A stretch of DNA of 10,706 nucleotides, from assembly GCA_030635045.1 (NCBI GenBank), contig DAOVZP010000019.1, positions 1-10,706 of the forward strand. The letters run 5' to 3'. The notes under the pieces were generated by a model. The model made no database searches. It saw only the letters and a program-made list of their open reading frames with translations, and had not been told where the DNA came from. Origin of the DNA: Bacteroidota bacterium. Its GTDB lineage: Bacteria; Bacteroidota; Bacteroidia; Bacteroidales; B18-G4. Of this stretch, positions 1 to 6,683 are shown in pieces (the first letter of the stretch is position 1; each line of letters opens with the position of its first letter). A program made the translations under genes and the position numbers.

Positions 1-18
1 CTGGTTGATTAGGGGGTT

Positions 19-47
19 CCTTTGTGAAATCCTTGGTGCCCTTTGTG
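19..47. repeat. Three degenerate copies of octamer CCTTKGTG
   Basis: CCTTTGTG occurs at 19-26 and 40-47, with the variant CCTTGGTG at 31-38. Nothing in positions 1-90 reads as a convincing gene on either strand. From memory, G/T-rich phrases of this kind recur in intergenic DNA of many Bacteroidota genomes; I cannot check that here. Function unknown. Confidence 0.4.
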
Positions 48-90
48 GTTATAAGGTTTTTATTTTTGAGTTTTGAGTGGTAAACTGGTG

Positions 91-171
91 GAATTAGTTG
101 AATTAGTTGAATTGGTTGAATTGGTTGAACTGGTTGAACTGGTTGAACTGGTTGAACTGGTTGAATTGATT
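91..171. repeat. 9-bp tandem repeat, nine units of GAAYTRGTT type
   Basis: Nine contiguous 9-bp units run from 91 to 171. In order they are GAATTAGTT twice, GAATTGGTT twice, GAACTGGTT four times and GAATTGATT once. A decayed unit, AAACTGGTG, lies just upstream at 82-90. Like variants are adjacent, as expected when an array grows by slippage or unequal exchange. The array ends about 20 bp before a weak promoter-like element and 63 bp before the first gene. In one plus-strand frame every unit except the last reads Glu-Leu-Val, but that frame (73-201) has no ATG ahead of the array. I regard it as a non-coding minisatellite. Confidence 0.9.
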
Positions 172-200
172 GACACTAGAATGAAAATTGAGTATCTTTA
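170..200 (+). promoter_or_regulatory. Weak Bacteroidota-type promoter ahead of the first membrane-protein gene
   Basis: TATCTTTA at 193-200 matches the Bacteroidota -7 consensus TAnnTTTG in all but the last base. TTG at 170-172, at the edge of the 9-bp array, lies 20 bp upstream, close to the expected -33 spacing. The predicted transcript would start near 206 and have a leader of about 30 nt before the ATG at 235. This is inferred from a seven-of-eight match only. Confidence 0.3.
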
Positions 201-234
201 ATTGATCATCATCAAAAACCTAAATCCAAATACC

Positions 235-792
235 ATGAATTACAAAAAGTATTTTCTTATCAGCCTTATCGCAGCCCTGGGGTTAAGTGCCCTGGTGGGC
301 ATCTACATTTTCTTGTTTGGGGATGCTGAAGAGACTGAGATGCGTGTATTAACAACAACATTAGCAATTGGGGTATTCAGCCTGCTGGGACTGAGTTGTG
401 CCACACTTCAAAACAGGGAAGGTTTGCGGTGGCTATCCCTCACAGGGGTCATCATTTCGATCATTGCTTTTATCATTACAGTGTATGGTATTTGGAGTGA
501 TTCGGAAATAAAGGATCTCTGGAAAGCGGCAGGTATTGCCACTACTCTGGCGGTCGGGCTGGCCCACGTTTCATTGCTGCTCCTTATCAGGATAAAATCT
601 TCCAAAACAAAATATGTCCTGGCAGCAACTGTATTATTCATCATTATCGTTTCTGTGATGTTTATTAATGGTATCGTATGTGAATTCGAGCAGGATGAGT
701 TCTACTTCCGTTTATTGGGCGTATTTGCGATCCTGGATGTGTTAGGCACAATAACCACACCTTTGCTGAATAAGTTGATGGAGAAGAAATAA
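235..792 (+). CDS. Hypothetical six-helix integral membrane protein
   Basis: I do not recognise the family. The 185-residue product is almost entirely hydrophobic, with about six predicted membrane helices near residues 5-28, 38-57, 65-86, 97-118, 126-147 and 157-177. Only short polar loops join them, and there is no visible catalytic motif. The likely site is the inner membrane. I chose the ATG at 235 because it puts MNYKKYF directly before the first helix, giving a normal positively charged N-terminus. The frame extends to a TTG at 202, but the added residues (IIIKNLNPNT) are polar and would overlap the predicted transcription start. The NTF2-like gene begins 35 bp downstream on the same strand, so the two may be cotranscribed, although this does not suggest a shared job. 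Confidence 0.75.
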   Translation: MNYKKYFLISLIAALGLSALVGIYIFLFGDAEETEMRVLTTTLAIGVFSLLGLSCATLQNREGLRWLSLTGVIISIIAFIITVYGIWSDSEIKDLWKAAGIATTLAVGLAHVSLLLLIRIKSSKTKYVLAATVLFIIIVSVMFINGIVCEFEQDEFYFRLLGVFAILDVLGTITTPLLNKLMEKK

Positions 793-827
793 ACTTCAAT
801 TTCAACAACCATATAAAAAGGTTCACC

Positions 828-1187
828 ATGACTCCAAAACAACTAATAAAAACCTGGGTCGACCTCTTCAACAAAGCCGATGCCGATGCCCTGGCAGAAA
901 TGTACCACGATGATGCCATTAACCATCAAGTGGCCAATGAACCTGTCGTCGGGAAAGAGGCGATCAGGGTAATGTTCAGAAAGGAGTTCGCAGTAACAGA
1001 TATGGTCTGTATCATAGAAAACATCCTTGAAGATGGTGATTGGGGCATCCTCGAATGGAAAGGCCCCATGGGATTAAGAGGCTGCGGCTTCTTTCATGTG
1101 ACCGATGATAAAATCAACCTACAGAGAGGATATTGGGATAAGTTGTCATTTCTCCGGCAGCATAAACTACCCATCCCGCAAGCATAA
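828..1187 (+). CDS. NTF2/SnoaL-like domain protein
   Basis: This 119-residue protein is the length of a single cone-shaped alpha+beta fold of the NTF2/SnoaL superfamily. The N-terminal helix has the usual pattern (LIKTWVDLFNKADADALAEMY, about residues 6-26). It is followed by the YHDDAINH segment (26-33), GKEAI (42-46) and the closing strands GCGFFHVTDDKI (85-96) and QRGYWDKLSF (99-108). The family includes steroid isomerase-like and polyketide cyclase enzymes as well as non-catalytic binding proteins, and substrate cannot be predicted from the fold. There is no signal peptide, so it is probably cytoplasmic. It lies 35 bp after the membrane-protein gene and is followed by the 7-bp repeat array. 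The domain assignment is secure; the role is unknown. Confidence 0.85.
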   Translation: MTPKQLIKTWVDLFNKADADALAEMYHDDAINHQVANEPVVGKEAIRVMFRKEFAVTDMVCIIENILEDGDWGILEWKGPMGLRGCGFFHVTDDKINLQRGYWDKLSFLRQHKLPIPQA

Positions 1188-1218
1188 ACACTAACGGTAC
1201 ACATTTCAACCCACCGCG

Positions 1219-1274
1219 ATCCAGCATCCAGCATCCAGTATCCAGTATCCAGCATCCAGCATCCAGCATCCAGT
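1219..1274. repeat. 7-bp tandem repeat, eight units of ATCCAGY
   Basis: Eight contiguous units run from 1219 to 1274 with a C/T choice at the last base, in the order C, C, T, T, C, C, C, T. The array starts 31 bp after the NTF2-like stop codon and ends 16 bp before the hisS -7 element, so the hisS -33 region falls inside the last units. Differences are limited to one transition, which suggests recent or homogenised expansion. ATCCAGC-type arrays occur in other Bacteroidota intergenic regions as far as I recall. Confidence 0.9.
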
Positions 1275-1289
1275 ATCTTTAAAAATCCT

Positions 1290-1297
1290 TACTTTTG
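1290..1297 (+). promoter_or_regulatory. hisS promoter, -7 element TACTTTTG
   Basis: TACTTTTG is a full match to the Bacteroidota -7 consensus TAnnTTTG and sits 16 bp before the hisS ATG. Transcription would start near 1303, giving a leader of only about 10 nt, which is plausible in a phylum that seldom uses Shine-Dalgarno pairing. No TTTG is found at the -33 position, which is occupied by the ATCCAGY array. Confidence 0.55.
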
Positions 1298-1313
1298 CAC
1301 CAAACACAACCCC

Positions 1314-2678
1314 ATGGCAGCACAAAAACCATCCATCCCCAAAGGGACTCGCGATTTCTCCCCTATCGAAATGGTGAAAAGGAACTATATCTTCGATACT
1401 ATTAAGGATGTTTTTTGCAATTACGGATACCAGCCTATCGAAACTCCTGCCATGGAAAACCTGTCCACCCTGACAGGCAAATACGGGGATGAAGGCGACC
1501 GCTTACTTTTTAAAATATTGAATTCCGGCAGCTACCTGGAAAAAGTGGATGATGCCACCCTGGAAAATAAGGACCAGGCAGGCCTCACCAGGCAGATAAG
1601 CGAAAAAGGACTGCGCTACGACCTTACCGTCCCATTCGCCCGCTACGTGGTACAACACAGGAACGATATCTCATTTCCTTTCAAGCGTTACCAGATACAG
1701 CCGGTATGGCGTGCAGACAGGCCCCAAAAAGGACGATATCGAGAATTTTTTCAATGTGATGTGGATGTGATCGGAAGCGATTCACTGCTCAACGAAGTAG
1801 AGCTGATACAGATCCTCGATGATGTCTTTACAAAGCTGGGGATCAAAGCCATTGTAAAACTAAATAACAGGAAGATCCTTGCAGGCATTGCGGAAGTGAT
1901 CGGTGAATCCCATAATTTCGGGCACATCACCGTGGCCATGGACAAACTCGACAAGGTAGGCATTGACAAGGTCAATGAGGAAATGCTGGCCAAAGGCATT
2001 TCAAAAGAGGCCATCGACAAACTTCAGCCCATCCTCAGCATGGAAGGGAAACTAAAAGAGAAATTCCCATTGCTGATGGATATCCTGAAGGACTCGCCTA
2101 CCGGACTAAAAGGTTGCGAAGAAACCAAGGCCGTGATGTGCCATCTTAAAGATCTTGGCATCAATACAAAATTTGAACTTGACCTCACCCTTGCACGCGG
2201 ATTGGATTATTATACCGGTGCCATCATCGAAGTAAAGGCTGTCGATGTGGCCATGGGCAGCATATGCGGCGGCGGAAGGTATGACGACCTCACAGGTGTA
2301 TTCGGACTGGAAGGCGTATCGGGAGTTGGCATCTCATTCGGTGCCGACAGGATCTACGATGTGCTCATGGAACTCAATGGATTCCCTGAAGCTTATCAGG
2401 CATCCTCAAAGGTCATGTTCGTAAACTTTGGAGATGAAGAGGTAAAATACTGCCTTCCTGTTATCGATAAACTCAGGAAAGCAAGCATCAATGCAGAACT
2501 TTATCCTGATGCAGCCAGGATGAAGAAACAACTGGGCTGGGCCAACAATAAAGGCATCCCCTTCATTGTTATGGCCGGTACTGAAGAAATAAAGAACAAG
2601 AAGTTCATGCTCAAGAATATGAATAAAGGCGAGCAGGAACAGTTAACAGAAGAAGAACTCATTAAAAAATTGAAATAA
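1314..2678 (+). CDS. hisS: Histidine--tRNA ligase
   Basis: This is a cytoplasmic class IIa aminoacyl-tRNA synthetase that charges tRNA-His with histidine using ATP. At 454 residues it has the usual length for Bacteroidota HisS. The N-terminus [11 protein letters not shown] (7-17) leads into the catalytic core. Class II motif 2 is at about 125-146 ([12 protein letters not shown], then [10 protein letters not shown]). The histidine-specific signature [11 protein letters not shown] is at 293-303, [10 protein letters not shown] at 319-328, and motif 3 [11 protein letters not shown] at 337-347. The C-terminal anticodon-binding domain covers about 365-454. The ATG at 1314 fits the start of homologues and lies just behind a TAnnTTTG promoter element. 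No frameshift or missing core residue was seen. The gene appears to be transcribed alone. Confidence 0.98.
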   Translation: MAAQKPSIPKGTRDFSPIEMVKRNYIFDTIKDVFCNYGYQPIETPAMENLSTLTGKYGDEGDRLLFKILNSGSYLEKVDDATLENKDQAGLTRQISEKGLRYDLTVPFARYVVQHRNDISFPFKRYQIQPVWRADRPQKGRYREFFQCDVDVIGSDSLLNEVELIQILDDVFTKLGIKAIVKLNNRKILAGIAEVIGESHNFGHITVAMDKLDKVGIDKVNEEMLAKGISKEAIDKLQPILSMEGKLKEKFPLLMDILKDSPTGLKGCEETKAVMCHLKDLGINTKFELDLTLARGLDYYTGAIIEVKAVDVAMGSICGGGRYDDLTGVFGLEGVSGVGISFGADRIYDVLMELNGFPEAYQASSKVMFVNFGDEEVKYCLPVIDKLRKASINAELYPDAARMKKQLGWANNKGIPFIVMAGTEEIKNKKFMLKNMNKGEQEQLTEEELIKKLK

Positions 2679-2734
2679 GCCGACTGGTTTCAGCATTATT
2701 TATAATTTTACCAACCGAAATTAAAATACGGGAC

Positions 2735-2791
2735 ATGCCAAACTGGAACCTGAAGTTCAAGATCAAGATCAACCGTACATCCCTTTTTTAG
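2735..2791 (+). other. Possible 18-codon leader ORF ahead of the ammonia-lyase gene
   Basis: An ATG at 2735 opens an 18-codon frame (MPNWNLKFKIKINRTSLF) ending in TAG at 2789-2791, eight bases before a small hairpin. It contains no histidine, so it does not resemble a histidine-attenuation leader peptide. A weak TAATTTTA element (2703-2710, seven of eight matches to TAnnTTTG) could place it in the lyase transcript. A frame this short easily arises by chance, so coding status is doubtful. Confidence 0.12.
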
Positions 2792-2798
2792 CTGATGG

Positions 2799-2816
2799 CA
2801 GGCGGCAGCCTGTTTT
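2799..2816 (+). terminator. Short hairpin plus T-run between hisS and the ammonia-lyase gene
   Basis: CAGGC (2799-2803) pairs with GCCTG (2808-2812) across a GGCA loop and is followed at once by TTTT (2813-2816). This is a weak intrinsic-terminator shape about 120 bp after the hisS stop. Competing pairings exist: GGCAG at 2797-2801 or 2804-2808 can instead pair with CTGCC at 2817-2821. It may end hisS transcription, attenuate the lyase leader, or be part of a small intergenic repeat. Apart from this and the doubtful leader ORF, I see nothing in the 202-bp gap. Confidence 0.3.
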
Positions 2817-2880
2817 CTGCCTTAGGCGGATTATCATCCCATCATTTCTATCAGTTTAAACAAAATAGGAGATCATAAAA

Positions 2881-4404
2881 ATGACATTAATAATAAAAGG
2901 TGCCGGGCTCACCATTGAAGACGTTGTAAACGTAGCCCGTAATAACGAAAAAGTAGAACTTCACCCCGAAGCTGTTGAGCGCATAATCAAATGCAGGACC
3001 ATGCTCGAAAATAAGATCAAGGCCAATGAGATAATGTACGGCGTAAACACAGGTATTGGTGAGTTCTCAGAAGTAATCCTCGACGACGACCAGGTAAAGG
3101 ATTTTCAGAAATACCTCATTTACAACCATGCTGCCGGTATCGGAGATCCCATGCCACTTGAATACGTGCGTGGAGCTATGCTTGGCAGGATCAACGTGCA
3201 TGCACACGGTAACTCCGGCTGTCGTCCGGAGATCACACAAACACTTGTCGACATGCTCAACAAAGGAGTTACACCATGGGTATGTCAGAAAGGATCTGTT
3301 GGTGCATCGGGCGACCTCGCCCCAATGTCGCAGATCGCCCTGCTGATGATGGGCGAAGGACAGGCATATTTTGAAGGTGAGATATATGAAGGAAAAGAAG
3401 CCCTTGAACGCGCCGGCATTCCCATTCCCGGACTAGAGGCCCGCGACGGGCTGGCCACCATCAACGGTTCAAATGTATTAACCGCCATGAGCGCTATCTT
3501 CCTGTATGATGCCAACAACTGGCTGAAGCAGGCTGAGATCGGTGCAGCCATGTCGCTGGAAGCACTCAAAGCCAACATGAAACCATACACAGCCAGATTA
3601 CATGAAGTAAGAGGCTTCAAAGGTGCAATAAGAAGCGCCAATGCCATTAATAAAATGGTAGACGGTGGCGACCTGAAAGAAAACAGGATCGCATGTAAAG
3701 TTCAGGATGCCTATTCAATGCGATCGACACCACAGGTGATCGGAACTGCCCATGATGCACTTGCTTATGGCCGTACACAGGTGGAGATCGAACTTAATGG
3801 TGTGGGCGACAACCCAATATTTTTCCCGGAAGAAAATATGCAGCTATCGGGGGCTAATTTTCAGGGCTCTCCTGTTTCCCTACCCATGGACATGGCAGGT
3901 ACCGCCATCACTATGATCAGCATTTTGTCGGAACGAAGGATGAACAGGCTTAACAATCCGGCTCTCAGCGTCGGCTTACCGGCATTCCTCACCAAAGGTG
4001 CAGGCATGTTCTCCGGGCTCATGCTCAGCCAGTATACTGCCGACATGCAGATAGTGGAACAAAGGATACTGTCAGCACCCGCTTCCATACAATCCATTCC
4101 GGCTGCCGCCGACCAGGAAGACTTTGTTTCCATGGGAATGAACACGGCCATTAAGAATTTTCAGATCCTCGACAATGCCTATGGCATCCTTGGCATCGAG
4201 ATCATGGCCGCAGCCCAGGCCCTCGACTTCAGGGAATATAGTTTTGGTAAAGGGGTAACGAAAGCGAAGGAAGTGGTGAGAAGGCATGTGGAATTCCTCG
4301 ATATCGACAGGCCATTGTACAACGACCACAACGCCATGAAGGATCTTGTGAAATCATGCGAGATCCTGAATGAAGTTGAAAAGGTGGTTGGCAGTTTGGA
4401 ATAA
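2881..4404 (+). CDS. hutH: MIO-dependent histidine/aromatic amino acid ammonia-lyase (HutH family)
   Basis: Family members eliminate ammonia from an aromatic or imidazole amino acid (histidine to urocanate in HutH) using a self-made MIO group in the cytoplasm. The 507-residue length is typical. The MIO tripeptide Ala142-Ser143-Gly144 lies in GSVGASGDLAP. Catalytic-site residues line up with Pseudomonas putida HutH: Tyr53 in YGVNTG, His83, Asn195 in TINGSN, Tyr278 and Arg281 in QDAYSMRS, and Glu413 in DQEDF. The acidic Glu of QED favours histidine. However, the residue before His83 is Asn, where HutH has Ser, and the usual APLAH and QEDH segments read APMSQ and QEDF. No hutU, hutI, hutG or ftcD gene is nearby. 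The substrate is therefore left open between histidine and another aromatic amino acid. AGGAG at 2867-2871 is a rare Shine-Dalgarno-like site, nine bases before the ATG. Confidence 0.9.
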   Translation: MTLIIKGAGLTIEDVVNVARNNEKVELHPEAVERIIKCRTMLENKIKANEIMYGVNTGIGEFSEVILDDDQVKDFQKYLIYNHAAGIGDPMPLEYVRGAMLGRINVHAHGNSGCRPEITQTLVDMLNKGVTPWVCQKGSVGASGDLAPMSQIALLMMGEGQAYFEGEIYEGKEALERAGIPIPGLEARDGLATINGSNVLTAMSAIFLYDANNWLKQAEIGAAMSLEALKANMKPYTARLHEVRGFKGAIRSANAINKMVDGGDLKENRIACKVQDAYSMRSTPQVIGTAHDALAYGRTQVEIELNGVGDNPIFFPEENMQLSGANFQGSPVSLPMDMAGTAITMISILSERRMNRLNNPALSVGLPAFLTKGAGMFSGLMLSQYTADMQIVEQRILSAPASIQSIPAAADQEDFVSMGMNTAIKNFQILDNAYGILGIEIMAAAQALDFREYSFGKGVTKAKEVVRRHVEFLDIDRPLYNDHNAMKDLVKSCEILNEVEKVVGSLE

Positions 4405-4413
4405 AAAAACACG

Positions 4414-4442
4414 GACCTCACAGGTCTCGAACCTGTGAGGTC
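4414..4442. repeat. Perfect 12-bp inverted repeat after the ammonia-lyase gene
   Basis: GACCTCACAGGT (4414-4425) and ACCTGTGAGGTC (4431-4442) are exact reverse complements around a five-base CTCGA loop, starting nine bases after the lyase stop. On the plus strand it is followed by ATCATTTT, a poor T-run. On the minus strand CGTGTTTTTTT follows. It could act as a transcription terminator or mRNA stabiliser. From memory, near-identical palindromes are scattered through many Bacteroidota genomes, so a REP-like dispersed element is as likely. Confidence 0.75.
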
Positions 4443-4454
4443 ATCATTTTACAT

Positions 4455-4883
4455 ATGGAAGAACAACAAAATATACCGGAAAGCAAGCCCAAAAGGCCGC
4501 AACTGCTTACGATCCTCTGCATCCTGACCTTCATCGGCAGTGGCCTGGGCGTTTTTGGCTTCTTAATGGTTGCCGTGAATTATGAGAACACCATGGAGAT
4601 CATGCGTAATGTATACGCAAACATGCCTGAGGCAGCCTTCCTGCTGAATGCCCCCAGGGATTTCTTCCTGATCTCATTTGTCTTATCTGCATCATCGGTG
4701 CTGGGTGCAATAATGATGTGGAACCTCCGGAAAATAGGATTTCACCTGTATACCTCCTCACAGCTGATCTACCTGGTAGTACCTTTCATCTATTTCGGGG
4801 GTGAGACCAATCCCATTATGAATATCATACTCACGGCATTATTTGTATATTTATACGCCAGAAACCTGCAATTTATGCGCTAG
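4455..4883 (+). CDS. Small four-helix membrane protein, first of a paralogous pair
   Basis: I do not recognise a named family. The 142-residue product has a polar, proline-rich N-terminus (about 1-15, ending KPKRP) and then four predicted membrane helices near 17-42, 68-90, 96-114 and 119-136. A polar segment between helices 1 and 2 (about 43-67) would form the only sizeable loop. MWNLRKIGFHLYT (88-100) between helices 2 and 3 is closely echoed in the next gene by MWKVQKLGFYIYT, and both proteins share KPKRP before helix 1, so they are tandem duplicates. There is no catalytic motif. The ATG at 4455 lies 13 bases after the inverted repeat. The paralogue starts 13 bases after its stop, which suggests one transcript. 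Confidence 0.75.
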   Translation: MEEQQNIPESKPKRPQLLTILCILTFIGSGLGVFGFLMVAVNYENTMEIMRNVYANMPEAAFLLNAPRDFFLISFVLSASSVLGAIMMWNLRKIGFHLYTSSQLIYLVVPFIYFGGETNPIMNIILTALFVYLYARNLQFMR

Positions 4884-4896
4884 GCCTGATCTACAA

Positions 4897-5352
4897 ATGA
4901 CTGATACAGAAAAAAACTCAAAAACAGATAAACCCAAAAGGCCTTTATTCTTAGGATTCCTTTGTGTTATAGGTTTTACGTATACCAGTCTGTTTTCACT
5001 TTTGTTCTTGCTGGGAATGCTTTATTCAACAGGGATCAGTGGCATCCTGAATGAATATCTTCAGTTATATGATCTTTCCCGCCTGAACTTTTTCCTGTTT
5101 TCTATCGCAGGCTTTATTATCTTTTTCTCTGCTTTCATAGGGATCCTTCTCATGTGGAAAGTACAAAAACTTGGCTTTTACATCTATACCATTTCAGCCA
5201 TTACATTTCTCATCCTGGAATTGGCTATTGCGGGTTTTTATCTTCCTGACATTCTTGTCCATGCCCTCTTGATCTTACTGTTTCTGATCGCATTTCCATT
5301 TGGCAAAAAAAGAAGAGCAAGGCTTACTGAGAAAAAGCTGATCAATCAGTAA
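4897..5352 (+). CDS. Small four-helix membrane protein, second of a paralogous pair
   Basis: Using the ATG at 4897 gives 151 residues: a hydrophilic N-terminus ending DKPKRP (11-16), then helices near 17-43, 65-87, 93-113 and 118-134, and a basic tail (KKRRARLTEKK, about 137-147). Shared features with the preceding gene are KPKRP followed by a Leu-Cys-Val/Ile-rich first helix, MWKVQKLGFYIYT (86-98), and the same helix spacing. The frame stays open upstream to 4843, but a start there would overlap the neighbour and lose the matching N-terminus. The 3' end overlaps the convergent M23 peptidase gene by 11 bp. The function is unknown, and the product is presumably an inner-membrane protein. Confidence 0.75.
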   Translation: MTDTEKNSKTDKPKRPLFLGFLCVIGFTYTSLFSLLFLLGMLYSTGISGILNEYLQLYDLSRLNFFLFSIAGFIIFFSAFIGILLMWKVQKLGFYIYTISAITFLILELAIAGFYLPDILVHALLILLFLIAFPFGKKRRARLTEKKLINQ

Positions 5353-6619
5353 TTTGCGGAAGAACAGGAATGCTGTCTAATTCTGCGATCAGGCTGTCGC
5401 AATAGATGTGATAAATCTCAAAACAGGCTGAGTCAACAGGTTTTGCAGGTGGGGACTTCACTTTAAGCGGATCAAGGGCCTTGCCATTCCTGTAAAAACG
5501 AAAATCAAGATGAGGCCCGGTGGAAAGGCCTGTAGTGCCAACGTAGCCGATAACCTGCCCCTGCGTCACATGGACACCCTGCTTTATGCCCTTGCCATAT
5601 CCGGAAAAATGACAATAAGCAGTTGAGTAAGTGCCGTTATGCTTTATCTTAACTGTATGGCCACCCTGTTTTGTATATGATGCGAATGTTACAACACCAT
5701 CCCCGACAGCCAGCACGGGCGTACCGGTCGGAGCGGCATAATCAACCCCAAGGTGAGGCCTTCTGTATTTTAACACAGGATGCATACGGCTGTATGAAAA
5801 CCCTGAGCTGATCCTGCGATAACGTAATGGGGCTTTCAGAAAAGTGCGGCGCATGCTCCCCCCCTCATCATCATAATAATCCCCGGTGCTGTCCTGCTCA
5901 AAGAAGCATGCATAATAGTCGTGCCCAATATGATTGAAATTTGCAGCAATCACCTTCCCAAGCCCGATATATTCATCCTCAACATACAGTTCTTCAAAGA
6001 TCACCCTGAAGTTATCGCCCTTCTGTATTCCGAAGAAATCTATGGTCCAGGCATATATCTCCGACAATTCATTAGCTAGGTTAGGATCAGCACCATTATC
6101 AACCAGTGTATTCCATAAAGATGATGAAATGATGCCGGAAGAAAAAGTCAGCCTGCGCTCAAGCTCTTTCTCACCCTTATATATTATTAATGTATCCCGG
6201 AGGTCAAAGACAACATATTCTGTTGGGGATTGCTCATAGATAAAATAATATGTGTTTTGCAGGGAATCAAGTGACCTGATCACCGAATAAGGATACCCGG
6301 CCCTGATCTTCTTCACATCAAATACATCGCGCGGGCTTCGGGCGATCTGATCAATAAGGTTATAATCAATATCGTACCTCAGGAGGATATCTGCCAGGAA
6401 TTCATTGCGCTTTACATTATCCCGGATCACCTCAAGGGAATCGACAATGATCCCATATTCAATACTGTACACGACCTCCTCTTCGGTCACATCCGCAAAT
6501 TCATCATAATCGCCGGCAGGCATCAGCAGAAAAGTTGTTCCGATAACTAATACTGTAATGCTCACAAGCGCCAGCAACTCAACAATCCAGATGTTCTTCC
6601 CTTTTGATCTGTTCCTCAT
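5342..6619 (-). CDS. M23-family metallopeptidase (MepM-like cell-wall endopeptidase)
   Basis: This is a predicted zinc endopeptidase that cuts peptide cross-links in peptidoglycan. The 425-residue protein starts with a basic N-terminus and one hydrophobic segment (about 11-33), which anchors it in the inner membrane with the rest in the periplasm. Residues about 40-260 form an OapA/MepM-type accessory region with no obvious motif. The M23 domain spans about 265-390 with all ligands present: His289 and Asp293 in HLGVDY, His337 in YCHF, and His370 in HLDF. The lead-in SSGFSYSRMHPVLKYRRPH resembles E. coli MepM. A 50-residue tail follows the domain and contains Cys399 and Cys407. The gene is last in the mazG-PAP2-M23 run but has its own TAnnTTTG element. 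Its 3' end overlaps the convergent membrane-protein gene. Confidence 0.93.
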   Translation of the reverse strand: MRNRSKGKNIWIVELLALVSITVLVIGTTFLLMPAGDYDEFADVTEEEVVYSIEYGIIVDSLEVIRDNVKRNEFLADILLRYDIDYNLIDQIARSPRDVFDVKKIRAGYPYSVIRSLDSLQNTYYFIYEQSPTEYVVFDLRDTLIIYKGEKELERRLTFSSGIISSSLWNTLVDNGADPNLANELSEIYAWTIDFFGIQKGDNFRVIFEELYVEDEYIGLGKVIAANFNHIGHDYYACFFEQDSTGDYYDDEGGSMRRTFLKAPLRYRRISSGFSYSRMHPVLKYRRPHLGVDYAAPTGTPVLAVGDGVVTFASYTKQGGHTVKIKHNGTYSTAYCHFSGYGKGIKQGVHVTQGQVIGYVGTTGLSTGPHLDFRFYRNGKALDPLKVKSPPAKPVDSACFEIYHIYCDSLIAELDSIPVLPQITD

Positions 6620-6661
6620 AATATCTGATAACGGCTATAAATCTTCTTTGTTTTACAGGCG

Positions 6662-6669
6662 CAAAAATA
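6662..6669 (-). promoter_or_regulatory. Promoter -7 element TATTTTTG for the M23 peptidase gene
   Basis: Read on the minus strand, 6669 to 6662 is TATTTTTG, a full match to TAnnTTTG, in the 64-bp gap between the PAP2 stop and the M23 ATG. The predicted leader is about 35 nt. No clear TTTG is seen at -33, so this could be chance in an A/T-rich gap. Confidence 0.4.
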
Positions 6670-6683
6670 AGCAATAAAAACAC

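Noticed and set aside
73..201. A coding peptide over the Glu-Leu-Val array
   Set aside because: Only a TTG start is available, the product is nearly all repeat, and the pattern fits slippage; kept only as a finding.
202..234. TTG start at 202 for the first membrane protein
   Set aside because: It adds a polar stretch before a good ATG (235) that directly precedes helix 1 and would overlap the predicted transcription start.
91..1274. CRISPR array
   Set aside because: Units of 7-9 bp are contiguous with no spacers and there are no cas genes.
3285..4421. Antisense open frames over the ammonia-lyase gene
   Set aside because: They lie opposite a well-supported conserved gene, have no recognisable motif, and reflect its codon bias.
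4414..4442. Intrinsic terminator of the ammonia-lyase gene
   Set aside because: The stem is strong but the plus-strand T-run is displaced and short, so it is listed as an inverted repeat instead.
4843..4896. Upstream start at 4843 for the second membrane protein
   Set aside because: It would overlap the preceding gene by 41 bp and break the N-terminal match to its paralogue; ATG 4897 is better.
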